From contig PLSY01000191.1 of the NCBI GenBank assembly GCA_003164275.1, positions 1 to 32,082 on the forward strand: a stretch of 32,082 nucleotides of DNA, given 5' to 3'. Position 1 is the stretch's first letter. Every line of letters begins with the position of its first letter. A program made the translations under genes and the position numbers. Positions 7,150 through 14,957 of this stretch are shown here, piece after piece. The DNA comes from Acidimicrobiaceae bacterium (GTDB lineage: Bacteria; Actinomycetota; Acidimicrobiia; Acidimicrobiales; RAAP-2). The notes under the pieces were generated by a model. That model had not been told where the DNA came from. It was given only the letters and a program-made list of their open reading frames with translations, and made no database searches.

Positions 7150-8175
7150 ATGAGTGACCTGCCGTCGGCCGGCGGATCGGGCCCTGTCGCATCGGCTGAG
7201 CCCGACGGGGCGGCTCCGGCCGGGTGGCTGCCCCCTCCTCAGCGGAACCGGATCTGTGAGCTGCTCGGCGTCGCCATACCTATCCTGCAGGCGCCGATGA
7301 CCTACATCGCCGGGGCGACGTTGGCCGCCGCGGTATCGAACGCCGGAGGTCTGGGCATCATCGAGACCACGACGGAGCAGGGCCGTGCTGACCTGAAAAG
7401 GGTCCGGACACTGACCGATCGACCGGTCGGGGCGAACGTGGCCCTAATCATGTCGCGAGATCTCGCCATGGTGGACCTCTTCGTCGAGTCGGGGGTGAAG
7501 GTCGTCACCACGTCGGCCGGCGACCCCGGCCTCTTCACCGGGCGGCTCCACGATGCCGGGATCACCGTGCTGCACGCGGTCGGCACCTTGCGCGCAGCCA
7601 AGAAGGCGGCCGACGCGGGCGTCGACGGCCTCATCGTCGACGGTGTGGAGGGCGGCGGGTTCAAGAATCGGAATGGCTCGTCGACCATGGTCTTGCTGCC
7701 CCTGGTGGCGGCGAACGTCACCCTGCCCCTGATCGCCGCCGGGGGGATCTGCGACTCGGCGTCGATGGCCGCCGCTATGGTCCTCGGAGCCCACGGCGTG
7801 CAGATGGGGACAAGGATGCTGGCGGCGGCGGAGTCGCCGGTCCATGCCAATTTCAAGGACGCCATCGTCATGGCCGACGACACGGCGACGACACTGCTCT
7901 CGATCGCCGGTGCCCCGACGATGCGAGTGCTGCGATCCAGCCGGACCGAGAAGGCGAGCCTGGTCGGAGACCTGGATGGCGCTGACCTGTCGTCGGTCCT
8001 CGATCTGTACTTCTCGGGAGACATGGAAGCGAGCGTCGCCAATACCGGCCAGGCCGCAGGCCGCATCGAGAGCGTGGTTCCGGTCGCCCAGATCATCAGC
8101 GAGACATGGGCAGGGTGCATCGCCGCCCTGGAGGGCGGACGGTCCCGTCTGGGGACGGAGCCGGGGCCCGGGTGA
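7150..8175 (+). CDS. Nitronate monooxygenase / FabK-like FMN protein
   Basis: The 341-residue product is a TIM-barrel flavoprotein of the nitronate monooxygenase (2-nitropropane dioxygenase) family. Visible motifs are the FMN-binding ILQAPM at residues 45-50, AVSNAGGLGII (61-71), IAAGGICD (195-202) and GAHGVQMGTRML (213-224). Family members oxidise nitronates such as propionate-3-nitronate, or reduce enoyl-ACP (FabK). The segment that usually reads GxEAGGH, carrying the catalytic histidine, reads GVEGGGFKN here (165-173), so the chemistry may differ. The first 30 residues are Gly/Pro/Ala-rich and may be disordered, or the true start may be slightly downstream. The gene converges with the AIM24 gene, 30 bases apart. 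Confidence 0.85.
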   Translation: MSDLPSAGGSGPVASAEPDGAAPAGWLPPPQRNRICELLGVAIPILQAPMTYIAGATLAAAVSNAGGLGIIETTTEQGRADLKRVRTLTDRPVGANVALIMSRDLAMVDLFVESGVKVVTTSAGDPGLFTGRLHDAGITVLHAVGTLRAAKKAADAGVDGLIVDGVEGGGFKNRNGSSTMVLLPLVAANVTLPLIAAGGICDSASMAAAMVLGAHGVQMGTRMLAAAESPVHANFKDAIVMADDTATTLLSIAGAPTMRVLRSSRTEKASLVGDLDGADLSSVLDLYFSGDMEASVANTGQAAGRIESVVPVAQIISETWAGCIAALEGGRSRLGTEPGPG

Positions 8176-8205
8176 GAGGTGTGGCGCCCGCCGACGCGGT
8201 GTCGC

Positions 8206-9009
8206 TCAGCTCTTCAGGATCCCTCCAATGATGGATCCGGCGGTACTCGAGTTGTTGTTCTCCTCGTTCGGCAGGTACGGGGCGAGCGAGTGGGCCAGCT
8301 GCGAGATCGGCATCGTCTGGAGCCACACCATGCCCGGACCGGTCAGCGAGGCCAAGAAGAGCGAGTCGGCTCCGAACAAGAGGTTCTTGATCCCCTTGAC
8401 CATCTTGATCTCGAAGCTCATGTTGGCGTCGAAGAGCCCGACGTGACCGGGGATCACACGCAGGTTCTCACCTGGTGCCAAGTGGTACTCCACGAGCTCC
8501 CCGGAGAGCTCGATCCACGCTGTGCCCTGTCCGGTCAGCTTCTGCAGGATGAACCCACTGCCACCGAAGACGCCCGCTCCGAGCTTCTGTTGGAATCCGA
8601 TCGTGACGTTGACCTGCGACGTGGCCGCCAGAAAGCCGTGCCGGTGCACCAGGTACTCGCGGTCGGCAGCGATCGCCACCGGGCGGATCTCCCCAGGCAT
8701 CTTGGCGGCGAAGGAGACCGTGCCGGGAGCTCCGTTGGCCGCATAGCGGGTGAGGAAGAGCCCGCCCCCGGCAACGGTCCGCTTGAGCGCTCCGAACACG
8801 CCCTTCGATCCGGCACCTGAGGTCGACGTCGACATCTCGATGGACGACGACATCCACGACACCTCGCCGCCGGGCGAGATGACTTCTTGTCCCGGGTTGA
8901 GGTCGCACTGGAGGACCGGCATGACGGTGCCGAGGATGCGGTGGTTCACCTCGGCAGCGGCGTCGACCGCAGCCGGATCGTCGGGTGAAGGTGGCTCAAC
9001 GTTCGACAT
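8206..9009 (-). CDS. AIM24/TIGR00266 family protein
   Basis: The 267-residue product shows the AIM24 (DUF124) pattern: an early LQCDLNPGQEVISPGGEVSWMSSSIEM, the glycine-rich GVFGALKRTVAGGGLFLTRY, AAKMPGEIRPVAI, then GGSGFILQKLTGQGTAWIEL and GLFDANMSFEIKMVKGIKNLLFG near the end. The fold resembles tandem beta helices related to tryptophan-RNA-binding attenuation protein. Homologues occur in many bacteria and in yeast mitochondria, but no enzymatic activity is established. The frame opens at 9150, but the ATG at 9009 is preceded by GAGAGGA at suitable spacing, so 9009 is the start. The Asn/Ser-rich NEENNNSSTAGSI near the end is probably a flexible tail. Confidence 0.88.
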   Translation of the reverse strand: MSNVEPPSPDDPAAVDAAAEVNHRILGTVMPVLQCDLNPGQEVISPGGEVSWMSSSIEMSTSTSGAGSKGVFGALKRTVAGGGLFLTRYAANGAPGTVSFAAKMPGEIRPVAIAADREYLVHRHGFLAATSQVNVTIGFQQKLGAGVFGGSGFILQKLTGQGTAWIELSGELVEYHLAPGENLRVIPGHVGLFDANMSFEIKMVKGIKNLLFGADSLFLASLTGPGMVWLQTMPISQLAHSLAPYLPNEENNNSSTAGSIIGGILKS

Positions 9010-9322
9010 GTGAATTCCTCTCGTCGCCTTTGGCCGCCACGGACGACCAGCCCTGCTCAATGTACAAGGGCACGGTTTGTATCGGGCGGAATTGGTGGAA
9101 TCTGAAGGAAGCCCCAATGACGGCCGGCCGGGCAGGTCCACCATCGTCATTTGGGGGAAGGGTCGCGGTGCCTCATCTAGGGCGTAGCGTCAGAGGCGAC
9201 GGTGCCGGACTCCCCGGGGACGGCATGGTTTCGAGCCGCCTGGGCATCCCATGCCACGACCCTCGATCGATGGGCCCATGGGTTGGTGGGCTCGCACCGG
9301 GCAGCGAACTGAAGGAGCGACC
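9010..9322. other. Divergent intergenic region
   Basis: This 313-base stretch separates the AIM24 gene (minus) from the beta-hydroxyacid dehydrogenase gene (plus) and probably holds both promoters. On the minus strand a TACATT hexamer (complement of 9058-9063) could be a -10 element for AIM24. On the plus side a GGCAT-CCC-ATGCC hairpin (9243-9255) and the perfect 10-bp palindrome ATGGGCCCAT (9270-9279) lie 44-80 bases before the dehydrogenase start. No coding frame with protein character was found. Confidence 0.4.
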
Positions 9323-10183
9323 ATGTCTGACAAGCCAGTAGTGACCATCATCGGGGCAGGTGCCCTCGGGGCGGCCATGGCCGCTCGACTGGGGGAGACA
9401 GGACACGAGGTCCGATTGTGGAATCGTACGGCCGAACGGGCCCGAACTGCGGCCGGTTCAGCTGACGGTGTGACTGCAGTCGACACCCTGTCCAAGGCCG
9501 TCTCGGGGGCCGCGGTCGTGATGACCGTGCTGCGCGACGGTGAGGCGGTCACCTCGGTGATGTCCGAAGGCATCGGCCAACTCGATGACGGCGTCGTGTG
9601 GGTGCAGGCAAGCACGATCGGACCCGAGAGCACCCGTGCCCTGGCCGACTTGGCCGCTCACCATGGCGTGGCCTTCCTCGACGCGCCGGTGTCCGGCAGC
9701 ACGACCCCGGCTCGCCAAGGGAAACTGGTCTGGCTGGTCGCCGGTGACCAAGCCGTGCTCGAGCAGGCTCGGAGCGTTCTCGATGCACTCGGTTCCTCGG
9801 TGCTGTTGGTGGGCTCGCGAGACGAGGGAAGCTCCTTGAAGCTGGTGGTGAATGCGTGGATGGCGACAGCGACCGTGGCCATGAGCGACTCCCTCGGCTT
9901 GTGCGACGACCTGGGTATCAGCCATGAGACGTTCGCCGAGGCACTGAAGGCAGGTCCTCTGGCCATGCCCTATGCGCTCTTGAAGCTGCAGATGATGGAC
10001 GACCACTCCTTCGAACCCGGATTCGCCGTGCAGCTCGCATTGAAGGATGTAGACCTCGCCGAGCGGGCCGCGGGGCTCACCCCCTTGTTCCGGACGGTGA
10101 GAGAACGCCTCCAGGCCACGGTGTCCGCCGGCCATGGTGACGAGGATCTCGCTGCTGTCGATACGACCAGGCGGTCGGGATGA
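9323..10183 (+). CDS. NAD(P)-dependent beta-hydroxyacid dehydrogenase (3-hydroxyisobutyrate DH-like)
   Basis: The 286-residue protein has an N-terminal Rossmann domain with GAGALG at residues 11-16, the substrate-binding signature LDAPVSGS at 119-126, and a C-terminal helical domain with the catalytic lysine in SLKLVVNAW (Lys173, Asn177). This is the order seen in 3-hydroxyisobutyrate, tartronate-semialdehyde and glyoxylate/succinic-semialdehyde reductases. The residue after the second beta strand lies in RLWNRTAERA, and the Arg there favours NADPH. The ATG at 9323 has AAGGAG seven bases upstream; an earlier in-frame ATG at 9251 lacks this. The exact substrate is uncertain. Confidence 0.9.
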   Translation: MSDKPVVTIIGAGALGAAMAARLGETGHEVRLWNRTAERARTAAGSADGVTAVDTLSKAVSGAAVVMTVLRDGEAVTSVMSEGIGQLDDGVVWVQASTIGPESTRALADLAAHHGVAFLDAPVSGSTTPARQGKLVWLVAGDQAVLEQARSVLDALGSSVLLVGSRDEGSSLKLVVNAWMATATVAMSDSLGLCDDLGISHETFAEALKAGPLAMPYALLKLQMMDDHSFEPGFAVQLALKDVDLAERAAGLTPLFRTVRERLQATVSAGHGDEDLAAVDTTRRSG

Positions 10184-10299
10184 CGTCGAGCGGGTCCAGG
10201 GCCACGGGACCTTTCTTCTGGGCCTTGCGAGTAACTTGACCGGTGTGATGACCGACGCCCGTTCAGTGACTCGGCCCACCTAAGGACGCTGACAGCCGA

Positions 10300-12594
10300 A
10301 TGACCGACGGACCTGGCTCTCGGGACCGCCTGTCCCATGTCTCCTGGTCGTCGGTCCGGGGATGGCTGAAGTCGAAGGACCCGGGCTTCCTGGCTGTCAA
10401 GCGCTCGGTGCGGGCGGCCGTCGTCGTCCCGTCGGTGTTCGGATTCACCCACGCCGTGTTCGCCAACCCCCAGATCGACCTCTTCGGGGCCTTCGGATCG
10501 TTCGCCCTGCTCCTCCTGGTCGACTTCCCCGGCCGACCTCGTACCCGCCTGTTGTCCTATCTCGGCCTCTTCGTGCTCGGGGTCGGCTTCATCGCCCTCG
10601 GGACCGCTGTTTCGACGCACAAGATCGCCGCCGTTGCGACCATGGCAGTGGTCGGCTTCGGCGTGCTCTTCGTCGGCATCGTCTCGCCCCAGGCGGCTAC
10701 CGCTTCGACGGCTGCACTGCTTGTCTTCGTGCTCCCGGTCGCCGTTGCTCAGCCCACTTCGGCCATCGGCGACCGACTGCTCGGTTGGGTCATCGCCGCC
10801 GCCGTCTCCATCACCGCTTGCATGCTGGTCTGGCCGACCCCCTGGCACGACAACCTCCGCCGTCGCCTGTCGGCCACGGTGTCAGCGGTGGGCCGGCTGG
10901 TCGCTTCCAGTGCCGAGGGCCGGAACGATCCCGACTCCCAGGAGGCAGTGAAGACAGAACTGACCCTTCTGCGGAAGCAGTTTGCCGGTACCCCATATCC
11001 ACCCACCGGCGCGGTGGCCGGTGCAGTGGCGCTGGCCAAACTTGTCGGGCGGGTGGAGTGGGTGGCGAGCAATGCCGCCCAGCTGAGCCACGACGCGTTG
11101 ACACTCGAGCTCTCGTCCGTGGCCCCGGTCATCGGGTCGGTGGCCGAGACGTTGCGTCACAGCGCTGACCTGATCTGTGACGGGAAAGGCCGTCCTGTCG
11201 ATGACTCCGAGCACGCCACCGCGGTCAAAGAGTCGATCCGGCATCTCGACGAGACCATGACCGCCGAACTCGATCACGAGGTGTCGAGTCTCCTCGACAC
11301 CGAGCCGGCACTCCGCTCAAGTGCGTTCGAGGCTGATCCGGACCGAACCGACGTGCAAGGGACGGCGACGATGTTGGACCCGGCCTTCCGGGTCAGGGCC
11401 CTCGGCATCGCCACGGAGATGATGGGCGATTCCGCCCTCGAGTCGTCCGGGTCCCAGGCGGTCGGTGACCGGAGACTCGGGGCAGGCGACCCCCGGGAGC
11501 GGACACTGTGGCTCCGTCTTGTCGCCCACCTCTCGTTCCATTCGGTCTGGTTTCGCAACGCCCTACGCGGTGGCGCTGGCCTGGCCCTGGCCGTCGCTGT
11601 CGTCGAGGTCACCGACGTGGAGCATGGATTCTGGGTGGTGCTCGGAACACTCTCGGTGCTGAGGTCCAACGCGCTGGGCACCGGCGCCACCGCTTTGCGG
11701 GCGATCGGCGGCACCGCCGTCGGCTTCGTGGTCGGCTCGGCCATCATGATCGGGGTGGCGAACCAGACGGCACTGTTGTGGATCCTTCTCCCCTTGGCCG
11801 TGCTCGTCGCAGGAGTCGTTCCTTCGATGATCTCGTTTGCCGCCGGTCAGGCGGGCTTCACCTTGGTGGTCATCATCCTGTTCAACATCATCGACCCGAT
11901 TGGCTGGCGGGTGGGGCTGACCAGGATCGAGGACGTGGCCATCGGGTGTGGCGTGAGCATCGTGGTCGGTGTCCTGTTCTGGCCCCGTGGGGCTACCGCG
12001 GCCCTCGGACGGGCCCTGTCCGAGGCGTTCGTCGCCAGCTCCGGCTATCTGGCCGATGCGGTGAGCCGGCTGACGGCCACCCACACCGTCGACACCCTGC
12101 CTGCCCAGCGGGCGTCGCACAATGCGTACATGCGGCTCGATGACGCCTTCCGCCAGTTCGTCGCCGAGCGCGGGGCGAAAAAGGTGTCAATCGAGACGGT
12201 CGCCAACCTGTTCACCGGCTCCAACCGGATCCGTCTGGCCGCGTTCACACTGGCCACCGCGGCCAGCCACCCGCTGGACCCGGGCAAGCCAGAGCTCGAG
12301 TCCGTGGCCATCGCCGGTGCCGTCCTGCGCGACTCCTATGCGGCCAGTCACCGATGGTATGAGGAGTTCGCAGAGACGCTGAGTGGCCGGCGTGACCAGC
12401 TCGAGCCGCCTCCTGCCCATGACGACGTGCTGAGCGATGTGCTGGTGCAGGCATTCGAGGACGCCCGAGACCAGCATCGCGGCGACCGACTTCGAACGAC
12501 ACTGCAGATGCTGTGGGCGGACGAGCTCTTGGAGAATCAACGCCAGGTGCAGGCAGATCTGGCGGCTTCGGCCCAACTCTTCGTCCGGCGTTGA
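10300..12594 (+). CDS. FUSC family membrane protein (aromatic acid exporter-like)
   Basis: The 764-residue protein has two membrane blocks separated by a soluble helical region. Residues about 34-175 form the first cluster of hydrophobic helices (GFGVLFVGIVSPQAATAS and neighbours), ending in VWPTPWHDNLRRRLS. Residues about 415-565 form the second, with the FUSC-type motif GFWVVLGTLSVLRSNALGTG and FWPRGATAALGR at its end. A long cytoplasmic helical tail follows. This is the architecture of fusaric-acid-resistance/AaeB-like proteins that export aromatic acids, usually with membrane-fusion partners in Gram-negatives. No partner gene is present, as usual in actinobacteria. It stands alone, 116 bases after the dehydrogenase. 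Confidence 0.85.
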   Translation: MTDGPGSRDRLSHVSWSSVRGWLKSKDPGFLAVKRSVRAAVVVPSVFGFTHAVFANPQIDLFGAFGSFALLLLVDFPGRPRTRLLSYLGLFVLGVGFIALGTAVSTHKIAAVATMAVVGFGVLFVGIVSPQAATASTAALLVFVLPVAVAQPTSAIGDRLLGWVIAAAVSITACMLVWPTPWHDNLRRRLSATVSAVGRLVASSAEGRNDPDSQEAVKTELTLLRKQFAGTPYPPTGAVAGAVALAKLVGRVEWVASNAAQLSHDALTLELSSVAPVIGSVAETLRHSADLICDGKGRPVDDSEHATAVKESIRHLDETMTAELDHEVSSLLDTEPALRSSAFEADPDRTDVQGTATMLDPAFRVRALGIATEMMGDSALESSGSQAVGDRRLGAGDPRERTLWLRLVAHLSFHSVWFRNALRGGAGLALAVAVVEVTDVEHGFWVVLGTLSVLRSNALGTGATALRAIGGTAVGFVVGSAIMIGVANQTALLWILLPLAVLVAGVVPSMISFAAGQAGFTLVVIILFNIIDPIGWRVGLTRIEDVAIGCGVSIVVGVLFWPRGATAALGRALSEAFVASSGYLADAVSRLTATHTVDTLPAQRASHNAYMRLDDAFRQFVAERGAKKVSIETVANLFTGSNRIRLAAFTLATAASHPLDPGKPELESVAIAGAVLRDSYAASHRWYEEFAETLSGRRDQLEPPPAHDDVLSDVLVQAFEDARDQHRGDRLRTTLQMLWADELLENQRQVQADLAASAQLFVRR

Positions 12595-12724
12595 GATCGG
12601 CCCCACGCTCGGCATGGGAATCGTGTCGCTAATGATCGTTGGCATAACTAATAGGAAATGGCAAGTCTCCAATCAACGTGGTCAGCCGAGTGACTGCCCG
12701 TTGGTTGGTCTCCCGCCGGGCTCG

Positions 12725-12740
12725 TCTCTCAGGCGAGAGA
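12725..12740 (+). terminator. Hairpin downstream of the FUSC gene
   Basis: TCTCTC (12725-12730) and GAGAGA (12735-12740) form a perfect 6-bp stem around an AGGC tetraloop, about 130 bases after the FUSC stop. It may be a terminator or a mRNA 3'-end structure; no U-tract follows. The rest of the 307-base gap (12595-12901) holds an AT-rich patch near 12630-12660 of unknown role and a promoter for the next gene. Confidence 0.3.
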
Positions 12741-12836
12741 ACCGCCCCCGCTTCGTCGGTCATGCCCCCCCAGCCTGTCAAGCGAGAGCCCCGGTCCCCC
12801 TGCACGGGCCGCTGCTACACGTCGGGAGTCACGGCT

Positions 12837-12842
12837 TAGAGT
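12837..12842 (+). promoter_or_regulatory. -10 element upstream of the 12902 gene
   Basis: TAGAGT matches the actinobacterial TANNNT -10 pattern and lies 65 bases before the TTG start at 12902. Transcription would begin near 12850 and include a short upstream ORF (12876-12905). No good -35 hexamer is seen 16-18 bases upstream. Confidence 0.4.
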
Positions 12843-12875
12843 CTGGTGACCCATCCCGAGCATTGAGGTTGCCCG

Positions 12876-12905
12876 ATGATCCCGCTAGCGAGTGACGAGC
12901 CTTGA
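12876..12905 (+). CDS. Nine-codon upstream ORF (leader peptide candidate)
   Basis: An ATG at 12876 preceded by TTGAGG at suitable spacing opens a 9-residue frame, MIPLASDEP. Its stop TGA (12903-12905) overlaps the TTG start of the downstream gene as TTGA. The downstream TTG has no Shine-Dalgarno of its own, so this ORF could feed ribosomes to it by termination-reinitiation. It could equally be the authentic start of the main gene if a one-base indel has occurred. Confidence 0.35.
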   Translation: MIPLASDEP

Positions 12906-13411
12906 CGGACACCGAGCGGCTGGTGTCTGTCGAGCGACTGGAGCGGGAGAGCCCTGACCTTGTCGCCCAGAAGGCCCTGGAGCTCCGGACGGCAGCCGAC
13001 GGGGACCACCGAAATGGTGCCCCGAGGGGCAGGGCCTACGTACGTAGGCTCCAGGAGCTGGCCATCGAGGACCCTGAGATGGGCATGGCGGTTGGAAGGT
13101 CACTCCATCTGGAGCACGTCGTCGAGGAGTTGCTGGACGGGATCTCGGTCGACGGGGTCCCGGGCATCGGCCCGGACGGCGCCGAACTTCCCCCGAACCG
13201 TCGGCACACCGCTCGCCGCCGGGGGGCCTGGACCCTCGCCCTCTCCGCCCTGCTCCTGCTGGTCGAAGCGGTCGTCGCCGACGGCATCGGATCGATCCTG
13301 CTGTACATCTGGACGGTGGTCGGGCTCGGGACCTTCTTCTTGGGTGGCTATCTCGTGCTCCTCGGAGACAAGGCGCCCCAGGCGCCGAACGGGTCAGGGA
13401 CGCCTCCCTGA
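12902..13411 (+). CDS. Membrane protein with C-terminal helical hairpin, function unknown
   Basis: A TTG at 12902 opens a 169-residue protein I do not recognise. Residues 1-80 are charged and helical (VSVERLERESPDLVAQKALELR, then YVRRLQELAIEDPEMGMAVG). Residues 81-107 form a Gly/Pro-rich and then basic linker. Residues 109-127 and 130-154 are two membrane helices (LALSALLLLVEAVVADGIG and ILLYIWTVVGLGTFFLGGYLVLL). A short Pro/Gly tail ends it. The topology suggests a soluble N-terminal domain anchored by a hairpin. The start is uncertain because the TTG has no ribosome site of its own and overlaps the stop of a nine-codon ORF. Confidence 0.55.
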   Translation: MTDTERLVSVERLERESPDLVAQKALELRTAADGDHRNGAPRGRAYVRRLQELAIEDPEMGMAVGRSLHLEHVVEELLDGISVDGVPGIGPDGAELPPNRRHTARRRGAWTLALSALLLLVEAVVADGIGSILLYIWTVVGLGTFFLGGYLVLLGDKAPQAPNGSGTPP

Positions 13412-13440
13412 ACCGAGCGTCCTCGTGCAACGGGTACGGC

Positions 13441-13499
13441 CATGCCCCTCGGGTTCGGGGAGGGCAAGCTCCCCACCAAGGAGAAGGTGGTGGGGCATG
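13441..13499. terminator. Nested hairpins between convergent genes (bidirectional terminator candidate)
   Basis: CCCCACCA (13471-13478) pairs perfectly with TGGTGGGG (13488-13495) around a 9-base loop. CATGCCCC (13441-13448) is also a perfect complement of GGGGCATG (13492-13499), sharing GGGG with the first stem, so the two pairings exclude each other. The structure lies between the ends of the 12902 gene and the SHOCT gene, where a two-way terminator would be expected. The rest of the 298-base gap (13412-13709) shows no convincing gene. Confidence 0.5.
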
Positions 13500-13709
13500 A
13501 CGCCGAGGAAGGGTGGAGGCGGTCCGTCGAATCGGGGAGCGGGAACCTCTTCGGATAAGACGTCGAGCTGACAGCGGTCCAGCCGCGGGAGGCGAGCGCG
13601 CACGGGGCGCTCGACGCAGAGGAATGGGACTGACGGATTGGCGCTGATCCAGACGCCCTGAGGCTGACGACCTCGCCTGTGGTCCGGTGGCGACCCGTGA
13701 GCGCCCCCG

Positions 13710-14099
13710 TCAGCCGAGAAGCTTGGCCTTCTGCGCCTCGAACTCCTCCGAGGTCAGCACGCCCTTGTCCCGCAGGTCGGCGAGCTTTGCCAGCTCGTCG
13801 GCGTTTGCCGAACCGGCCGTGTGGCGAACGTACGAGTTGAAGGCCTTTTGCTGGCGAGCGGCCTCCGCTTCGGCCCGCTCGTGCATCTTCCCGCCTCTCG
13901 CAATTATGTAGATGAAGATGCCGAGAAAGGGGAAGATCACGACGAAGATGACCCACAGGGCCTTGGCCAGGCCGCCCATGTCGTGGCTCCGGAAGATGTC
14001 AACGAACACCATGATGGCGAGCCAGATCCAGAGCACCATGAGGAAGATCTCCAACATGGTCCAAAAGAAGTCGAGCAATGGGTAACTGCTGGCGAACAT
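13710..14099 (-). CDS. PLDc_N/SHOCT domain membrane protein
   Basis: The 129-residue protein has two N-terminal membrane helices (about residues 10-33, FFWTMLEIFLMVLWIWLAIM, and 43-68, LAKALWVIFVVIFPFLGIFI), matching the phospholipase D N-terminal-like membrane unit. A charged linker follows (KMHERAEAEAARQQKAF), and then a C-terminal SHOCT motif (about 98-128) with LAKLADLRDKGVLTSEEFE and the terminal QKAKLLG. SHOCT is a short helical motif thought to mediate oligomerisation; such proteins are common in actinobacteria and have no established function. AAGGAGG lies upstream of the ATG at a good distance, so expression is likely efficient. Confidence 0.9.
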   Translation of the reverse strand: MFASSYPLLDFFWTMLEIFLMVLWIWLAIMVFVDIFRSHDMGGLAKALWVIFVVIFPFLGIFIYIIARGGKMHERAEAEAARQQKAFNSYVRHTAGSANADELAKLADLRDKGVLTSEEFEAQKAKLLG

Positions 14100-14198
14100 C
14101 GGTGAGCCTCCTTGGTCCGCCGGTGACGCTACTCCGAAGGGTGGCTCCGGTGCCGGATCCGAGTGGGGCGGTCGTCGTCGACGACACTCCTAGAGTGC

Positions 14199-14342
14199 TG
14201 CGAGAGCTGGCAGCGTGAGCTGGCCGAGCGTTCCGTCGTCCACTCTCCCATCGTGGAGTCGGACTCCGGTTGGGTCCTCAGCTTCAAGGACCCTGACAAC
14301 GTCCCGCTCGAGTTCTTCCTCTTGAAGTCGGGACGTTCGTGA
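14199..14342 (+). pseudogene. VOC (glyoxalase-like) gene remnant, C-terminal part only
   Basis: One plus frame ending at TGA 14340-14342 reads WQRELAERSVVHSPIVES, then GWVLSFKDPDNVPLEFFLL and KSGRS. The pattern HSPI...GWVLSFKDPDNVPLEFF is the last strand pair of vicinal-oxygen-chelate proteins, including the metal-ligand Glu. The preceding about 80 residues expected for a VOC domain are missing: upstream lie only unrelated codons and then the SHOCT gene's start region. No start codon with a ribosome site serves this frame. It is best read as the surviving tail of a deleted VOC gene, next to an intact VOC gene at 14459. Family assignment is from motif recognition. Confidence 0.6.
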
Positions 14343-14458
14343 TGTCCGACGGTCAGACCCCGGTCGCCTTGTGCGTCACATTGTGCATCCCTGCCCGGCC
14401 CGAGCACACTCGGGCGATACCGACTAGAAAATTCGTACCACGGCGAAGGGAGCGGGCG

Positions 14459-14899
14459 ATGAGTCGAGTGAGCACCTACCTGAACTTCATGGGCCAGACC
14501 GAAGAGGCCTTCAACTTCTACAGGACGGCGTTCGGCACCGAGTTCTGCGGCCCGGTGTTCCGCATGGGCGACATGCCCTCCGATCCGAACGCCCCGGCCC
14601 TCCCGCCCGAGGAGCAGAACCTCATCATGCACGTCGAGCTTCCCATCCTGGGCGGTCACGTGCTGATGGCCACCGACATGCTGGCATCACAGGGTCACGA
14701 GCTGCGCACCGGCAACAACATGACCATCAACCTCGAAGTGGACGACCGGCCAGAGACCGAGCGCCTCTTCGGCCTGCTGTCCGAGGGCGGCACCGACCAG
14801 TTCGGCCTCCAGGACATGCCGTGGGGCTCCTACTGGGGGACCTGTGCCGACAAGTTCGGTGTCCGCTGGATGTTCAACTGCGCGGAGCCGGCCTCGTAG
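14459..14899 (+). CDS. VOC family protein (PhnB-like)
   Basis: The 146-residue protein begins SRVSTYLNFMGQTEEAFNFY, the PhnB/glyoxalase-like opening in which a betabetabeta unit is followed by a substrate-facing helix. It continues with LIMHVELPILGGHVLMATDM and ends with MPWGSYWGTCADKFGVRWMF, the usual WG...D.FG..W terminus. VOC proteins bind a metal ion and act as lyases, isomerases or dioxygenases; PhnB-like members often have no known reaction. The frame is open from 14339, but the ATG at 14459 follows GAAGGGAG and gives the normal length, so it is chosen. TAGAAA at 14425-14430 might be its -10 element. Confidence 0.88.
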   Translation: MSRVSTYLNFMGQTEEAFNFYRTAFGTEFCGPVFRMGDMPSDPNAPALPPEEQNLIMHVELPILGGHVLMATDMLASQGHELRTGNNMTINLEVDDRPETERLFGLLSEGGTDQFGLQDMPWGSYWGTCADKFGVRWMFNCAEPAS

Positions 14900-14957
14900 G
14901 GCTGGCCATCCACGGCCAGGGCGTGCCCGCTCGACCCGGTGCTGGCGAGCCGGTCGG

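Noticed and set aside
12725..12744. TCTCTCAGGC followed six bases later by ACCG, reminiscent of the glycine riboswitch core
   Set aside because: The GCCGAAGG element and flanking stems are absent, the motif is explained by a perfect 6-bp hairpin, and the downstream gene is not glycine-related. A covariance-model search for RF00504 would settle it.
13394..13603. Minus-strand 69-codon frame in the gap between the 12902 and SHOCT genes
   Set aside because: It overlaps the nested hairpins and the end of the 12902 gene, has a Pro/Arg-rich composition, no ribosome site and no family resemblance.
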